Assembly (NCBI RefSeq): GCF_003940805.1
Contig: NZ_CP034328.1
Coordinates: forward strand, 3,534,001-3,598,000
DNA length: 64,000 nucleotides
Direction: 5' to 3'
DNA from: Tabrizicola piscis
Lineage (GTDB): Bacteria; Pseudomonadota; Alphaproteobacteria; Rhodobacterales; Rhodobacteraceae
The notes under the pieces were generated by a model. The model was not told the origin of the DNA. It searched no databases and was given only the letters and a program-made list of their open reading frames with translations. This document shows positions 44,688-55,830 of the stretch, piece by piece. A program made the position numbers and the translations under genes. Within the stretch, counting starts at the first letter, position 1; each line of letters opens with the position of its first letter.

Positions 44688-46139
44688 GTGCCCGACCTTA
44701 CCCCTTCGATTCGTACCGCGCTCCGTTCCAGCCCACTTCTGGCGCTGGTGCTGGGCTTCGGTCTTGCCCTCGCCCCTGCAACCGAAACGCAGGCCTTCGG
44801 GGCCCCTGAAAGCTTTGCTGATCTTGCCGATCAGATCAGCCCCTCGGTCGTGAACATCACGACATCCGCATTGATCGCCGGCCCCGCTGACGGAATGCCG
44901 ATGGTGCCGGAAGGCAGCCCGTTCGAGGATTTCTTCGATGACTTCAACAACCGTGGCGGCAATGGCCCGCAGCGGTCCGAGGCGCTGGGTTCCGGCTTCG
45001 TCATCTCGGAAGACGGGTTCATCGTCACCAACAACCACGTCATCGAAGGTGCTGACGAGATCACCATCGAATTCTTCTCGGGCAAGAAACTGCCGGCAAA
45101 GCTGATCGGCACCGACCCGAAAACCGACATTGCCGTCCTGAAGGTCGAGGCGGGCGAACCGCTGCCCTTCGTGACCTTCGGCAACTCTGACCTGATGCGC
45201 GTGGGCGACTGGGTCATGGCCATGGGCAACCCGCTCGGCCAAGGCTTTTCGGTCAGCGCCGGGATCGTCTCGGCCCGCGGGCGTGAACTTTCCGGCAGCT
45301 ATGATGATTACCTGCAGACCGACGCCGCAATCAACCGCGGCAACTCGGGCGGGCCCTTGTTCAACATGGATGGTCAGGTGATCGGCGTGAACACGGCGAT
45401 CCTGTCGCCCACCGGCGGGTCGATCGGCATCGGGTTCTCGATGGCCTCCAACGTGGTGACCAAGGTCGTGGACCAGCTCAAGCAGTTCGGCGAAACCCGG
45501 CGCGGTTGGCTGGGCGTGCGCATTCAGGACGTAACCCCCGACGTGGCCGAAGCGATGGGTCTGGCCGAGGCGGCGGGTGCCCTTGTGACGGAAGTGCCGG
45601 AAGGCCCGGCGCGGGATGCGGGAATCGCCTCAGGCGATGTCATCACCCGGTTTGACGGTCAGCCTGTCGGCGATGCCGGCGACCTGACCCGCCGTGTGGC
45701 CGATGCCCCGATCGGCGAAGCCGTGCCGGTGATCGTCCAGCGCGATGGCCGCACCGAGACGCTGGCCGTCACCCTTGGCCGGCGCGAAGAGGCCGAGGCT
45801 TCCACGCTTCCAGCCTCGACCCCCGCCCCCGAAGCCCCCCGCGAGATGGAGACTTTGGGTCTGACCCTCGCCCCCCTCGACGCTGACATGCGCGATCGGC
45901 TGGGCCTTGATGCATCGACCGAGGGTCTGATGATCCTGAACGTCGACGCCGCATCGGAAGCCTTTACCAAGGGCCTGCGCGAAGGTGATCTGATCACCGA
46001 GGCTGGCCAGCAGAAGGTCGTGCGGCTGCAGGATCTGGAAGACATGATCGCCCAGGCCAAGGCAGAAGGGCGTCAGTCGATCCTGCTTCTGGTCCGCCGT
46101 GGCGGCGATCCCCGCTTTGTGGCGCTGTCGATCAACTGA
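44688..46139 (+). CDS. Do/DegP-family periplasmic serine protease
   Basis: 483 residues from a GTG at 44688, 8 bp after AGGAG. Signal peptide with a hydrophobic core LLALVLGFGLALAPATETQA. The trypsin-like triad is His117 (TNNHVIEGAD), Asp147 (KTDIAVLKVE) and Ser220 (NRGNSGGPLFN). Two PDZ domains follow: RGWLGVRIQDVTPDVAEAMGL (about 270) and LGLTLAPLDADMRDRLGL (about 385). It degrades or chaperones misfolded envelope proteins. A standard position just after hflKC. Confidence 0.95.
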   Translation: MPDLTPSIRTALRSSPLLALVLGFGLALAPATETQAFGAPESFADLADQISPSVVNITTSALIAGPADGMPMVPEGSPFEDFFDDFNNRGGNGPQRSEALGSGFVISEDGFIVTNNHVIEGADEITIEFFSGKKLPAKLIGTDPKTDIAVLKVEAGEPLPFVTFGNSDLMRVGDWVMAMGNPLGQGFSVSAGIVSARGRELSGSYDDYLQTDAAINRGNSGGPLFNMDGQVIGVNTAILSPTGGSIGIGFSMASNVVTKVVDQLKQFGETRRGWLGVRIQDVTPDVAEAMGLAEAAGALVTEVPEGPARDAGIASGDVITRFDGQPVGDAGDLTRRVADAPIGEAVPVIVQRDGRTETLAVTLGRREEAEASTLPASTPAPEAPREMETLGLTLAPLDADMRDRLGLDASTEGLMILNVDAASEAFTKGLREGDLITEAGQQKVVRLQDLEDMIAQAKAEGRQSILLLVRRGGDPRFVALSIN

Positions 46140-46160
46140 CGCGCCGATCCAAAGGACAGC

Positions 46161-46190
46161 ATGGCGGCAGGGTTTCCTGCCGCCATTTTT
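46161..46190 (+). terminator. Rho-independent terminator of the DegP-like gene
   Basis: ATGGCGGCAGG pairs perfectly with CCTGCCGCCAT (11 bp) around GTTT, followed by a run of five T. The best terminator in the window. Confidence 0.88.
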
Positions 46191-46211
46191 CATGCAGCGG
46201 CCAGGGTGAAA

Positions 46212-46277
46212 GCGGAATTTTCGAAAATTCCGCAGCGGAGCCTTCGAAGGCTCCGGTCCGATTTCTTCAAAGAAATC
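46212..46277. repeat. Three tandem palindromic hairpins (TTCGAA class), copy 2
   Basis: A perfect 22-bp palindrome at 46212-46233 (centre TTTTCGAAAA), a perfect 20-bp palindrome at 46236-46255 (centre CTTCGAAG), and GATTTCT-TCAA-AGAAATC at 46260-46277. The layout and the flanks GAAAGCG/GGTCC agree with 7631-7685, so both are copies of one mobile or dispersed element. Confidence 0.7.
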
Positions 46278-46289
46278 GTGGCCGATGCT

Positions 46290-47150
<861 letters not shown>

Positions 47151-47151
<1 letters not shown>

Positions 47152-47864
47152 TGCGCCGGGCGCTTGCCTTGGTCTTGATGGCCGGGGCGGCGCAGGCCGA
47201 AACAGTCCCCCTCGCGCAGGCCGAGGTGATCCGGGCCGATCTCGCCCAGCCGACTGACCGCTATGCCCATGCCGTGCTGGGCGATGCGCTGGAATGGGGC
47301 GGGCTGACCCTGACCGTCAACACCTGCCTTGGCTGCGCCGGGCTGCATCTGACCGATGTCACGATCACCCTGCCACCCAACCGCGTGTTCGAGGATGTGA
47401 CGACACGGCTGGCAGATCTGGACAGTGACGGTCGCGATGAGGTTGTCGTCGTGGAAACCGACCTGGCCCTTGGGGCTTCGCTGGCAATCTACGGGGCCGG
47501 TGGAAAGATCGCCGCGACTGATTTCATCGGGCAGCCGAACCGCTGGCTCGCCCCCGCCGGGATCGCCGATTTCGATGGCGACGGTCGGGTCGAAGTGGCC
47601 TATGTCGACCGCCCGCATCTTCTGGGCGATCTTGTCTTCGTCCGGCTGGAGGGCGACCGGCTGGTGGAAACGCAGCGGCTGCCGGGGCTGACCAATCACC
47701 GGATCGGGCAGGATGTCATCTCGGGCGGCCTGCGCGACTGCGGGCAGGGGCCGGAGCTGGTGTTGGCGTCGATGGACTGGACGCGCATGCTTGGCGTCCG
47801 GGACGGGCAAGTCGATGATCTTGGTCCGATGCCGCCCGAAGGCCTGACCATCCCGCCCTGCTGA
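47151..47864 (+). CDS. Secreted FG-GAP/VCBS-repeat-like protein
   Basis: 237 residues with signal peptide MRRALALVLMAGAAQA. Two Ca-binding-type turns occur in blade-like strands: ADLDSDGRDEVVVVE (88-102) and ADFDGDGRVEVAYVD (139-153), as in integrin-like FG-GAP repeats. A Cys pair (TCLGCAG, 58-64) lies in the N-terminal part. It overlaps the ferredoxin stop codon (TGATG), yet the products are in different compartments. Function unknown; such small repeat proteins are common in Rhodobacterales. Confidence 0.8.
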
Positions 47865-48272
47865 TCAGCTTTCCGGCTTTTCCAGCCGGTCGGCCTTCTT
47901 GCGCACCAGAACGCTGCGCAGATCATGCATGGCCAGCAAAAGCGCATCGGTCACCGCGTCAAGCTGGTCGCCGCTGGCCCGCGACTGCGCCCATTGGGTC
48001 GTCAGGTTCAGGTGGTCAACCGTGCGCAGGATGTCATCCACCTCACGCAAGGCAAGCAAGGCCTGCCGCCCGGTCAGCCATTCACGAATGGCCGCAAGAT
48101 CGGCCTTGGACAGTTCAGTCTCGCCATGCGGCTTGATGTTGCCGTTCTTGACGTTGACGGTGGCGATCTCATCCATCTCGATCCGGCGCTGGCGGTTTTC
48201 GGTGCTGATGCGGAAGACCACAGCACCGTTTTCGCGCACCCGGAAGTAGTAGTGGGGAAGATCAGCTGCCAT
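47865..48272 (-). CDS. Conserved hypothetical cytoplasmic protein
   Basis: 135 residues, ATG at 48272. The N-terminal half is beta-rich (HYYFRVRENGAVVFRISTENRQRRIEMDEIATVNVKNGNIKPHG), the C-terminal half helical and ends basic (RSVLVRKKADRLEK). No signal peptide or catalytic motif. It converges with the preceding gene, the ends touching at 47864/47865. Not recognised as a named family. Confidence 0.72.
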   Translation of the reverse strand: MAADLPHYYFRVRENGAVVFRISTENRQRRIEMDEIATVNVKNGNIKPHGETELSKADLAAIREWLTGRQALLALREVDDILRTVDHLNLTTQWAQSRASGDQLDAVTDALLLAMHDLRSVLVRKKADRLEKPES

Positions 48273-48411
48273 GGCCCCTGCCTGTCGTCTGTCACTTTGC
48301 GCCCGACGCCTGAGCCGCCCACCGTCCCGAACCCGCGCCCTCTCATTCCTTAAGGAGAGTGCGGCGGGCGTCAACCCGCAACACGGGTTCCGCTACCTGA
48401 TCCTTGTTGCT

Positions 48412-49659
<1,248 letters not shown>

Positions 49660-49711
49660 TTAGGGTTGCCGCCCCACCGACACAAGCGATATCGAAAGAA
49701 GGAGAGGCGAG

Positions 49712-50149
49712 ATGGCGGAAATTCGTGAAGCGGCGACATGGTTTGCCGATGACGTGGCAACATTCGGCGACCGGCTGCTTGCAGCCCGCGAGGCAGCGGG
49801 CCTTGGTCAGGCTGAACTGGCCACCAAGCTGGGCGTGCGCGACAAGACCCTTGCGGCCTGGGAAGAGGATCTGGCCGAACCCCGCGGCAACCGTCTGCAG
49901 ATGCTGGCGGGGATGCTGAACGTGTCGCTTCGCTGGCTGTTGACCGGGATTGGCGATGATCTTGACGAACCGGGCACAACCCCGGGCCTGACCTTGCCCG
50001 CGCGGCTGGTGCTGGCTGACATCACGCGCATCAAGACCGATCTGCGCAAGCTGGTATCAGACCTTGAACAGGCCGAGGATCGGCTTAACCTTCTGTTGCA
50101 GGCTGACAATCCGGCCGATGAACTCGCTGATGAGGCGCTGTCCGCATGA
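49712..50149 (+). CDS. XRE-family helix-turn-helix regulator
   Basis: 145 residues. The HTH runs from FGDRLLAAREAAGLGQAELATKLGVRDKTLAAWEEDLAEPRGNRLQMLAGMLNVSLRWLL (about 18-77). The remainder ends in a helix, LADITRIKTDLRKLVSDLEQAEDRLNLLL, likely a coiled coil for dimerisation. AAGGAGAGG precedes the ATG. It overlaps sdhE by 4 bp, a pairing that hints at regulation of respiratory complex assembly but is unproven. Confidence 0.88.
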   Translation: MAEIREAATWFADDVATFGDRLLAAREAAGLGQAELATKLGVRDKTLAAWEEDLAEPRGNRLQMLAGMLNVSLRWLLTGIGDDLDEPGTTPGLTLPARLVLADITRIKTDLRKLVSDLEQAEDRLNLLLQADNPADELADEALSA

Positions 50150-50421
50150 CCGAAACCACGGAAGCCAGATTGAAACGGATGCGGATGCGGTCGTGGCGGC
50201 GGGGCACCAAGGAGATGGACCTTGTCCTCGGCCCTTGGGCCGACACGCATCTGACCTCTCTGAACGATGACGAGCTTGCCAGCTATGACATCTTGCTGGA
50301 GGAAAACGATCAGGACCTGATGGCATGGATCTTGGGCCAGTCCAGCGCGCCCGCGCCGATCGCGGCGCTGCTCGACCGGATCGCCGCCCATGCCCGCAGC
50401 CGTCTGCAGTCGCCGGCCTGA
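50146..50421 (+). CDS. sdhE: SdhE/YgfY-type flavinator of succinate dehydrogenase
   Basis: 91 residues. RLKRMRMRSWRRGTKEMDLVLG (8-29) contains the RGxxE motif (RGTKE, 19-23) needed for covalent FAD attachment to SdhA, and a five-helix length is normal for the family (former DUF339). The ATG sits in the ATGA overlap with the XRE gene. Confidence 0.93.
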   Translation: MTETTEARLKRMRMRSWRRGTKEMDLVLGPWADTHLTSLNDDELASYDILLEENDQDLMAWILGQSSAPAPIAALLDRIAAHARSRLQSPA

Positions 50422-50498
50422 AAGGATTCGAGACCAAGTTTACGGAATGTTTGTGCTTTGTGCTGATTCTGTCCGGACTGTAACGGTGGAGAATTGGC

Positions 50499-50996
50499 GT
50501 GACGCAACAGACCCCGCTGCTGGATGGCTCGCTGCAGGCATTCCTGTCCTGCTATCTGGAAAACCTTGCCCTTGTGGAACGGTTGCACCGGCTGCTTCTG
50601 GACGTGATCAAGGATGAATTCGAACGGCTCGGGATTCTTGAGATCAACTCGGTGCAGGCCTTGCTGCTGTTCAATGTCGGCGAGAATGAGGTGACGGCGG
50701 GCGAACTGAAATCGCGCGGCTACTATCAGGGGTCAAACGTCAGCTATAACCTGAAAAAGCTGGTGGAACTTGGCTACATGCACCACCAGCGGTCGGAAAT
50801 CGACCGCCGGTCGGTGCGGGTGCGGCTGACCGAAAAGGGTCGGCATGTGCGGCGCATGCTGTCCGACCTGTTTGCCCGCCATGCCGAAGCGATGGACCGG
50901 CGCGGCCTGATCGACGCCTCCGGGATGGATGACATCAACACCTCGCTGCGCCGGATGGAACGGTTCTGGACCGAACAGATCCGCTACATCTACTAG
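50499..50996 (+). CDS. MarR-family winged-helix regulator (LdtR-like)
   Basis: 165 residues from a GTG at 50499, 7 bp after GGTGGAGA. Winged helix: ITSVQALLLFNVG-type ILEINSVQALLLFNVGENEVTAGELKSRGYYQGSNVSYNLKKLVELGYMHHQRSEIDRRSVRVRLTEKG. The GYYQGSNVSYNLKKL recognition helix is highly typical of the alphaproteobacterial LdtR/RosR-like MarR group, which controls envelope or motility genes. Targets here are unknown. Confidence 0.88.
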   Translation: MTQQTPLLDGSLQAFLSCYLENLALVERLHRLLLDVIKDEFERLGILEINSVQALLLFNVGENEVTAGELKSRGYYQGSNVSYNLKKLVELGYMHHQRSEIDRRSVRVRLTEKGRHVRRMLSDLFARHAEAMDRRGLIDASGMDDINTSLRRMERFWTEQIRYIY

Positions 50997-51013
50997 GGCC
51001 AATCACCTGCCGG

Positions 51014-51490
51014 TCAGTTGACCTTCCGGGTCGGCACAAAGGGCAGGGGGGCGACGGGCAAGCCATCCTCGATCATCTGCCGGGCGTCTTCGGGCCGGGC
51101 TTCGCCGTAGATTGCCCGCTCGGGGGCGTCACCCTCATGGATGCGCCGCGCTTCGGCGGTAAAGTTCATGCCGACATATTCCGAATTCTCGGCAATCTGT
51201 TTGCGCAAGGCCGCGATGGCCGCTTCCAGATCGGTGCCCGGATCACGCAGGTTTGGCGCACCCGGCCCGGTCTCCGCGACAGAGGCATCCGCCGCCTTTT
51301 CGACTGGCCCCGCCACGGCCTTGCGTGCGGGCCGGACCGTGGGTGCCATCAGGTCCTTCTCGACCTCATTCGCGCCGCAAACCGGGCAGGCCAGCTGATT
51401 GCCCGCCTCCAGCGCAGCGAAAGCGCCGGTGTTCTGGAACCAGCTGTCAAAGCGGTGTCCCGCCTTGCATTTCAGGGTGTAGCGGATCAT
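51014..51490 (-). CDS. DUF1178 family protein
   Basis: 158 residues, ATG at 51490 (MIRYTLKCKAGHRFDSWF). The N-terminal zinc-ribbon-like part has Cys8 and CPVCGANEVEKDLMAPTV (about 35), separated from the C-terminal KQIAENSEYVGMNFTAEARRIHEGDAPERAIYGEA by a low-complexity stretch. These two blocks define DUF1178. Function unknown; common in alphaproteobacteria. Confidence 0.9.
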   Translation of the reverse strand: MIRYTLKCKAGHRFDSWFQNTGAFAALEAGNQLACPVCGANEVEKDLMAPTVRPARKAVAGPVEKAADASVAETGPGAPNLRDPGTDLEAAIAALRKQIAENSEYVGMNFTAEARRIHEGDAPERAIYGEARPEDARQMIEDGLPVAPLPFVPTRKVN

Positions 51491-51582
51491 CTGCGTGTCC
51501 CGTAGGAAGTCCCGACCGAAACACCTAAGGTTTCGGTCGTCAAGTTCAATGGCAAGCTCAACGGCGGCCAAGTCCCGCCCGA

Positions 51583-52158
51583 TCAGCGCCCGCCGCGCCG
51601 CGCGTCCTCGGCCGCATCGCCCGCGATCGGGGCGGGTCGACCCTGTCTTGGCGGCACGAAGCTGGCAATCAGGCCGGCAAGGTCAGGTTCATTCACCATC
51701 GTCGCCGCGATGTCCTGCCGAAACCATTGGCGGGTGCGTTCCTTCATCTCGGGGAACTTGTCCGCCAGACGCACCACCTGCAGCCCGTAGACTGCCACCG
51801 CACAGGGCACCTGAGCCGAAACCGAAAGGCATTTCTGATACCCGTAGCGGCCAAGGCAGACCGGATTGATCGCCCCTTCAACCCCCGCTTCCTCCCAGGC
51901 TTCCTGGGCGGCTGCGGCTTCCGGGGAAAGGCCGACCATCGGCCAGCCCTTGGGGATGATCCAGCGCCCGGTGTCCCGGCTGGTGATCAGCAGGATCTCC
52001 ACGCTGTCATGGCCTGCGCGCCAGCACAGGGCACCGTATTGCATCCTTGCACCCGGCGACCCGGCGGCTTGTGCCGCGATCTTGTCCTGCGAACCCATGT
52101 CTTGCCCAATCTGCCCGCCCGGTTCCGGGTCTGGCCCCTGATCTGCTGCCTCATTCAC
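51583..52158 (-). CDS. NUDIX hydrolase
   Basis: 191 residues. The Nudix box is PKGWPMVGLSPEAAAAQEAWEEAGV, in which the metal-binding EE pair is kept but the Arg before it is Gln (QEAWEE), a variation I have seen in the alphaproteobacterial PKGWPM subgroup. The substrate is probably a nucleoside diphosphate derivative or diphosphoinositol-like compound, not predictable. The N-terminal 35 residues are low complexity; ATG at 52098 is an alternative start. Confidence 0.83.
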   Translation of the reverse strand: MNEAADQGPDPEPGGQIGQDMGSQDKIAAQAAGSPGARMQYGALCWRAGHDSVEILLITSRDTGRWIIPKGWPMVGLSPEAAAAQEAWEEAGVEGAINPVCLGRYGYQKCLSVSAQVPCAVAVYGLQVVRLADKFPEMKERTRQWFRQDIAATMVNEPDLAGLIASFVPPRQGRPAPIAGDAAEDARRGGR

Positions 52159-52263
52159 AATATGGCATGGATTGGCCCTAATTTACAGCGATCTCATGGA
52201 AATTTGACGGAAAAACATGGCGGATTACCTTATCGTGCGATGCGAAGCGAAAAGGATGGGCAA

Positions 52264-52782
52264 ATGCGGGCACTCATGGTCGGTTGTCTGATGGGGCTGA
52301 CGGGTCTGTCGGCAGAAGCGGCCGAAAGCTTCCGTTTCGCCTCGATCGACGGGGGAGAGATTGACCTCGCCGATTACGCCGGCAAACCGGTGCTTGTGGT
52401 CAACACCGCCTCGCTGTGCGGCTACGCCGGCCAGTTTGACGGGCTGCAGGCCCTGCATGACCGGTTCGGGCCCGAGGGCGTTCTGGTGCTGGCAGTCCCG
52501 TCGGATGATTTCAACCAGGAACTCGAAGATGAGGCGGCGGTAAAGGAATACTGCGCCACCACCTTTGACCTGACGCTGCCGATGACCGAAATCACCCCGG
52601 TGCGCGGCAGCAATGCGCATCCCTTCTACGCCTGGGTGCGCGACCAGACCGGCTTCGCGCCGCGCTGGAACTTCAACAAGGTCCTCCTTGCGCCCGATGG
52701 CAGCATCGACGCCACCTTCGGGTCGGGGGTAGAGCCGGAAAGCAACCGGATCGCCGGCCGGATCGAGGTCTTGTTGCAGTGA
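52264..52782 (+). CDS. Glutathione peroxidase-like thiol peroxidase, exported
   Basis: 172 residues with signal peptide MRALMVGCLMGLTGLSAEAA. The active site reads NTASLCGYAGQF (47-58) with peroxidatic Cys52 (not selenocysteine); PSDDFNQELEDE (79-90) and WNFNKVLLAPDG (135-146) give the Gln and Trp/Asn of the catalytic tetrad in slightly altered form. AAAGGA precedes the ATG at 52264. It would reduce peroxides in the periplasm. Overlaps the following gene by GTGA. Confidence 0.88.
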   Translation: MRALMVGCLMGLTGLSAEAAESFRFASIDGGEIDLADYAGKPVLVVNTASLCGYAGQFDGLQALHDRFGPEGVLVLAVPSDDFNQELEDEAAVKEYCATTFDLTLPMTEITPVRGSNAHPFYAWVRDQTGFAPRWNFNKVLLAPDGSIDATFGSGVEPESNRIAGRIEVLLQ

Positions 52783-53975
52783 TCCCCACGCCCCCGCCTG
52801 CGCCCGACAGCGCGGTCGGGGCGCCGCTTTTCATCGGCTCCGAAATCTACCGCGGGTCGTCCTATGGCCCGACCCACCCGTTGCGGGTGCCCCGCGTGTC
52901 AACCGTCATGGACCTTGGCCGCGCGCTTGGCTGGCTGCCGCCGGACCGCTTTCGCACCAGCCCCCGCGCCAAGCCCGCCGCGTTGGCACTTTGGCACGAC
53001 GCCGACTACATCGCCGCCCTGCAAACGGCCGAGGGGTTGGGCGAAGCCACGCCCGAAATGCGCAGCCGGTTTCACCTTGGCACCCTGTCCAACCCGGTGT
53101 TCCCGCAGGTCTTTCGCCGTCCCGCCACCGGGGCCGGGGGGGTGATGCTGGCGGCCGAGCTTTTGGCCGCCACCCCCGGCACGATCCATGTGCCGGGTGG
53201 CGGCACCCACCACGGGCTTCCCGGGCGGGCCAACGGGTTTTGCTACCTCAACGACGTGGTGCTTGGCATCAAGGTGCTGCAGCGCGCCGGGCTTGCCCGG
53301 ATTGTCTACATCGACCTTGACGCCCATCACTGCGACGGGGTCGAACATGCCTTCGCGGGCGATCCCGGCGTGCGGATGATCTCGGTGCATGAGGAAGGGC
53401 GCTGGCCCTTCACCGGCGCGCTGGCCGACCGCGCCGGTGGCAGCGCCTTCAACCTGCCCGTCCCGAAAGGCTATAACGACACCGAAGCCCGCGCCGTGCT
53501 GGAGGGGCTGATCCTGCCCCGTACCGCCGAATTCGCCCCTGATGCCATCGTGGTGCAATGCGGTGCCGACAGCCTGACCGAAGACCCGCTGTCGCGCCTT
53601 GCCCTGTCCAACCGCGCCTATGTCGAGGCGATCCGTGCCCTTTGGCCGCTGTCGCCCCGGTTCCTTGTGCTGGGCGGCGGCGGCTACAATCCTTGGTCGG
53701 TCGGCAGGCTCTGGACGCTGATCTGGGGCGTTCTGTCTGGCCAGCCGCTGCCCGACCACCTGCCCCCTGCCGCCGCTGCCGTGCTGGCCGGGCTGGGCTG
53801 GCAGGGCGGCGGTCGTCCGCCACCGGACCCGGCCCTGCTGACCACCCTTGTCGATGCCCCCCGCGAAGGCCCCCTCAGACCCGAGATCACGGACCGGCTG
53901 GCCATCTTGCGCCAACGCCGCCCGGCCACTGACTTGACAGGCGCAAGGCGGTCATGCAGCACGGGGCCAGCCTGA
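52779..53975 (+). CDS. Histone-deacetylase-like amidohydrolase (AcuC/HDAC superfamily)
   Basis: 398 residues from the GTG in the GTGA overlap. Zinc-site motifs are GGTHHGLPGRANGFCYLNDVVLGI (around 145-168, His-His charge relay) and YIDLDAHHCDGVEHAF (about 177-192, metal Asp and His), with VVQCGADSL and VLGGGGYNPWSVGR closing the site. It deacetylates a small acetylated amine or protein. Bacterial relatives act on acetylpolyamines or acetyl-CoA synthetase (AcuC). The C-terminal 20 residues are poorly conserved. Confidence 0.9.
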   Translation: MIPTPPPAPDSAVGAPLFIGSEIYRGSSYGPTHPLRVPRVSTVMDLGRALGWLPPDRFRTSPRAKPAALALWHDADYIAALQTAEGLGEATPEMRSRFHLGTLSNPVFPQVFRRPATGAGGVMLAAELLAATPGTIHVPGGGTHHGLPGRANGFCYLNDVVLGIKVLQRAGLARIVYIDLDAHHCDGVEHAFAGDPGVRMISVHEEGRWPFTGALADRAGGSAFNLPVPKGYNDTEARAVLEGLILPRTAEFAPDAIVVQCGADSLTEDPLSRLALSNRAYVEAIRALWPLSPRFLVLGGGGYNPWSVGRLWTLIWGVLSGQPLPDHLPPAAAAVLAGLGWQGGGRPPPDPALLTTLVDAPREGPLRPEITDRLAILRQRRPATDLTGARRSCSTGPA

Positions 53976-53988
53976 AGGAGAGCCCGCC

Positions 53989-55017
53989 ATGAAGATTGCC
54001 CACCGCGAGATCGGCCCCGATCACCCGCCGCTGGTCATCGCCGAAATCGGCATCAACCATGGCGGCGATCTGGCCGTCGCCAAGGAAATGGTGCGCCTTG
54101 CCGCAGGTGCCGGGTGCGAGATGATCAAGCACCAGACCCACATCATCGAAGACGAGATGACGGAAGAGGCAAAGTCGATCTTCCCGCCCAATGCCGATGT
54201 GTCGATCTGGCATGTGATGGAACGCTGCGCCCTGTCGCTGACCGATGAGGCGGAACTGAAGCGCTATACCGAATCCCTCGGGATGATCTGGATCTCCACC
54301 CCGTTCAGCCGCGCCGCCGCCGATTTTCTGGAAACGCTGGACGTGCCTGCCTACAAGATCGGCTCGGGCGAGGCGGACAACCTGCCGCTGATCCGCCACA
54401 TCGCGCGCAAGGGCAAGCCGGTGATCCTGTCGACCGGCATGCAGACGATTGAAACGCTCCGCGCCTCGGTCGCCATTCTGGACGCGGCAGGCATCGACTA
54501 TGCCCTGCTGGAATGCACCAACCTGTACCCCAGCCCCGCGGAAATCGTGTCGCTGCGGGGCGTGACCGAACTGAAACAGGCGTTTCCCAAGGCGGTCGTC
54601 GGGTTTTCTGACCATTCCATCGGCCCGGAGATGGCCCTTGCCTCCGTGGCGCTGGGGGCCACCATTCTGGAGCGGCATTACACCGACAGCCGCTATCGCA
54701 AGGGGCCGGACATCATCAACTCGATGGACCCGGCCGAACTGCGGTTCCTGATCGACCGCTCGAAAGAGATCTGGATCGCCGCCAACAACCCCAAGCAACG
54801 CTCCGCGCCCGAAGAAGACGTCTACCGCTTCGCCCGGGGGTCAGTCGTGGCGGATGCCGATCTTCCGGCAGGCCACCTGATCCGCGAACAAGACATCTGG
54901 GCCCGCCGCCCCGGCAGCGGGGAAATCCCGGCCTATGATTTCGACAAGCTCCTTGGCAAACGCCTGACCCGCGCCGTGACCCGGAACACCCAGTTGAAAT
55001 GGGCTGATCTGGAGTAG
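53989..55017 (+). CDS. NeuB-family sialic-acid-type synthase
   Basis: 342 residues. IAEIGINHGGDLAVAKEMVRLAAGAGCEMIKHQTH is the NeuB barrel start, ISTPFS, YKIGSGE, ILSTGMQTIETL and ECTNLYPSP follow; a C-terminal SAF (antifreeze-like) domain begins about 280 (ARGSVVADADLPAGHLI). It joins a hexosamine with phosphoenolpyruvate to make a nonulosonic acid (Neu5Ac, legionaminic or pseudaminic acid). No CMP-transferase or epimerase lies next to it, so the pathway must be completed elsewhere. AGGAGAG precedes the ATG. Confidence 0.9.
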   Translation: MKIAHREIGPDHPPLVIAEIGINHGGDLAVAKEMVRLAAGAGCEMIKHQTHIIEDEMTEEAKSIFPPNADVSIWHVMERCALSLTDEAELKRYTESLGMIWISTPFSRAAADFLETLDVPAYKIGSGEADNLPLIRHIARKGKPVILSTGMQTIETLRASVAILDAAGIDYALLECTNLYPSPAEIVSLRGVTELKQAFPKAVVGFSDHSIGPEMALASVALGATILERHYTDSRYRKGPDIINSMDPAELRFLIDRSKEIWIAANNPKQRSAPEEDVYRFARGSVVADADLPAGHLIREQDIWARRPGSGEIPAYDFDKLLGKRLTRAVTRNTQLKWADLE

Positions 55018-55028
55018 TCAGCGCTGCC

Positions 55029-55826
55029 TTAGTCGCGAATGCCGAAGGTGATCTTTCGCCCACGCCGGGTCTGATGAAAGACCCGGAAGCCAAGGTCCTT
55101 CAGCATCGTTTCGCAGGTATCGGACGTCTCTTGCCCCTGCCGCTCGGCGCCGGTGTCAAAGGCGACCTGTCGTGTGTGGCGCAGAATCTGCTGGCCACCT
55201 TCGATCACTTCAGGCTCAGCACCTTCGGCATCGCATTTGATCAGGTCGATGCTTTCGATCCCCAGCGATCGTGCCAGATCGTCAAGGCTCAGGGCAGGCA
55301 AGGTCATCGCCTCAAAGCCTTCTGTCGCCAGCGGCGCGATCGTGGAACTGTCCGCATCTTTCGGGACGCTGTAGAAGGTGACCTCGCCGGACGTTTTCCA
55401 GATGACGGTCTGGCTGAGGTGAACCCCGGCCGTTTTCGCCATGTTGTGCTCAAGACATTTCATGACGGTCGGATCGCCCTCGATCGCATAGACGCGCGCA
55501 CCAAGGTCTGCCATGGCGGTCGAGAATTCCCCGACATTGGCCCCAATGTCGAAAACGGTCTGCCCCGGCTTGACGAAGACAACTTCGCCCACGCCGAATT
55601 GCTGTCGCGCCAGACGGTCAAGCCGTGCCGCCCATCCCCGCCGATAGTGCCGCCAGCGTCTTTCCGATGGCACCGCGACATCCCGGTCCGCCAATCTGGC
55701 GATCACCACCGGACCACTGCGCACCAGCTTCACCACCTGACGGTTGTTCAGGCCAAGCCGTGCCGCAAGATTGCTGCCAAGCAGTTGAAATGTCTCTTTC
55801 CAGGTCAGTTCATCCAGCAAGATCAT
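55029..55826 (-). CDS. FkbM-family SAM-dependent methyltransferase
   Basis: 265 residues. The SAM loop is VFDIGANVGEFSTAMADLG (about 88-106), followed by AIEGDPTVMKCLEHNM and the acidic IDLIKCDAEGAEPEVIEGG, all FkbM signatures. The start is the ATG at 55826 behind TAGGA; a TTG at 55838 would add four residues. It would O-methylate a sugar or lipid-linked glycan, matching the neighbouring glycosyltransferases. It converges with neuB. Confidence 0.82.
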   Translation of the reverse strand: MILLDELTWKETFQLLGSNLAARLGLNNRQVVKLVRSGPVVIARLADRDVAVPSERRWRHYRRGWAARLDRLARQQFGVGEVVFVKPGQTVFDIGANVGEFSTAMADLGARVYAIEGDPTVMKCLEHNMAKTAGVHLSQTVIWKTSGEVTFYSVPKDADSSTIAPLATEGFEAMTLPALSLDDLARSLGIESIDLIKCDAEGAEPEVIEGGQQILRHTRQVAFDTGAERQGQETSDTCETMLKDLGFRVFHQTRRGRKITFGIRD

Positions 55827-55830
55827 TTTC

